6,025 nt of DNA from Chroococcidiopsidaceae cyanobacterium CP_BM_RX_35 (GTDB lineage Bacteria > Cyanobacteriota > Cyanobacteriia > Cyanobacteriales > Chroococcidiopsidaceae), in NCBI GenBank assembly GCA_019242465.1, contig JAFAVL010000048.1:1-6025 (forward strand), written 5' to 3'. A program made the translations under genes and the position numbers. Of this stretch, positions 5,376 through 6,025 are shown piece by piece. Below the pieces are notes generated by a model, which saw only the letters and a program-made list of their open reading frames with translations, had not been told where the DNA came from and made no database searches. Position 1 is the stretch's first letter. Each line of letters opens with the position of its first letter.

Positions 5376-6025
5376 CTACAGTGCGGTGCCGGGGACTGTT
5401 GCAAGTGATATCAGGAGTCATGAAGCCTGCCTCAGCTAAAGCCTGTGCAATATCTAGCGTGAAGTATTCATCTAGATAAGGCTCGGTACTCTTCAGCAAA
5501 GTCAAGACGTATGGCGGCATCTTGATAAAAGTTTCTGACTTAGGGTTCATGTCCATCAAGGCAAAGTAGCCGCCTGGGCGCAGTAGACGCCGTGCCTCTG
5601 TTAAGATTTGCCTGGTTGCCGTCTGAGGCAGTTCGTGGCACATCAGAAAAGTGGAGACTAAATCAAACGAGGCAGTTGGTAGTCCAGTAAATTCAGCTGG
5701 TGCATGAACCCAGTTGATTTGGGCATGGCGCTGCTGTGAGCGGTAGTGGGCAACAGCAAGAAAATAGGGGGATAAATCCAATCCGGTAATTTTGGCTTGG
5801 GGATAAAGTTCCTGGAGAACAAACGTACTCATCCCCACACTGCATCCCAAGTCCAGAATGTCTCGTGGCTGGGTTGGAAGTTTAGCTTTGAGAATTTCGT
5901 TGTAACTCTGGCGCAGTTGGGAATCTCCTTGGGCTCCAGCATCAGGCCAAATCCTAGCATGGACGGCATAGGCAGCAACTTCTACCTCTAGCGCTGCTTC
6001 CCAACTGAGGTTACCCTCATCGTAG
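5359..6025 (-). CDS. class I SAM-dependent methyltransferase (partial, N-terminus beyond window)
   Basis: The frame stays open from the stop at 5359-5361 to the window edge and gives 221 residues with no start needed inside the window. It shows the Rossmann SAM-binding motif DLGCSVGMST at residues 58-67 of the visible part, the acidic end of strand 2 in GLDLS (Asp83), FDLVSTFLMCHE around 120-131, and the post-motif LLRPGG at 147-152. This is the UbiE/Methyltransf_11 style of small-molecule methyltransferase. The upstream part (LSWEAALEVEVAAYAVHARI) and the C-terminal SPRHRTVVAQV resemble a conserved cyanobacterial family I know only as an uncharacterised methyltransferase, so no substrate is proposed. 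A TTG at 5850 could be mistaken for the start, but it lies inside the SAM motif. Its 3' end overlaps the PrsW-like gene by up to 17 bases. Confidence 0.88.
   Translation of the reverse strand, partial: YDEGNLSWEAALEVEVAAYAVHARIWPDAGAQGDSQLRQSYNEILKAKLPTQPRDILDLGCSVGMSTFVLQELYPQAKITGLDLSPYFLAVAHYRSQQRHAQINWVHAPAEFTGLPTASFDLVSTFLMCHELPQTATRQILTEARRLLRPGGYFALMDMNPKSETFIKMPPYVLTLLKSTEPYLDEYFTLDIAQALAEAGFMTPDITCNSPRHRTVVAQVA

Noticed and set aside
5359..5850. Treating the methyltransferase as a complete 163-residue protein starting at TTG 5850
   Set aside because: That TTG encodes the Leu of the SAM-binding DLGCS motif, and family-like sequence continues upstream to the window edge.

Overview
The window is cyanobacterial chromosomal DNA. 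The strongest evidence is a complete apcD gene for the allophycocyanin-B alpha subunit, a phycobilisome core protein confined to phycobilisome-bearing phototrophs. Supporting signs are three copies of the HIP1 octamer GCGATCGC (421-428, 2712-2719, 3680-3687), a CYP110-like P450 relic, and GC-rich hairpin repeats of the kind that litter many filamentous and colonial cyanobacterial genomes. The genus cannot be fixed from this stretch.

Left part, minus strand: the window opens inside fabG (3-oxoacyl-ACP reductase, 3' end cut by the window edge). One base upstream is a small RsbW-like anti-sigma or serine-kinase ATPase gene. The two are almost certainly co-transcribed, and fabG is probably translationally coupled. 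Upstream of them lies a 515-base gene-free stretch (964-1478). It holds a weak promoter candidate, two repeat elements and an unexplained nest of inverted repeats.

Middle: a 23S rRNA (uracil-5-)-methyltransferase of the RumA/RlmD type (minus strand, with all four Fe-S cysteines and the catalytic residues) is divergent from apcD (plus strand) across a 73-base shared promoter region. apcD ends in a strong palindromic hairpin. A second hairpin follows, and its T-run points to termination of minus-strand transcription.

Right part: a CYP110-like cytochrome P450 on the plus strand has lost about half of its coding sequence and is frameshifted, so it is a pseudogene that keeps its N-terminal and heme-binding ends. 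It converges, with only two bases between stop codons, on a minus-strand pair: a SAM-dependent methyltransferase (5' end beyond the window) overlapping a PrsW-family intramembrane metalloprotease. The protease gene carries an in-frame palindromic repeat that shares a 16-base core with a repeat in the 964-1478 intergenic region.

Most of the window is ordinary cyanobacterial housekeeping and photosynthesis content. The points of interest are the repeat insertion inside a coding sequence, the P450 deletion, and the structured intergenic stretch. I saw no convincing new defence or mobile system.
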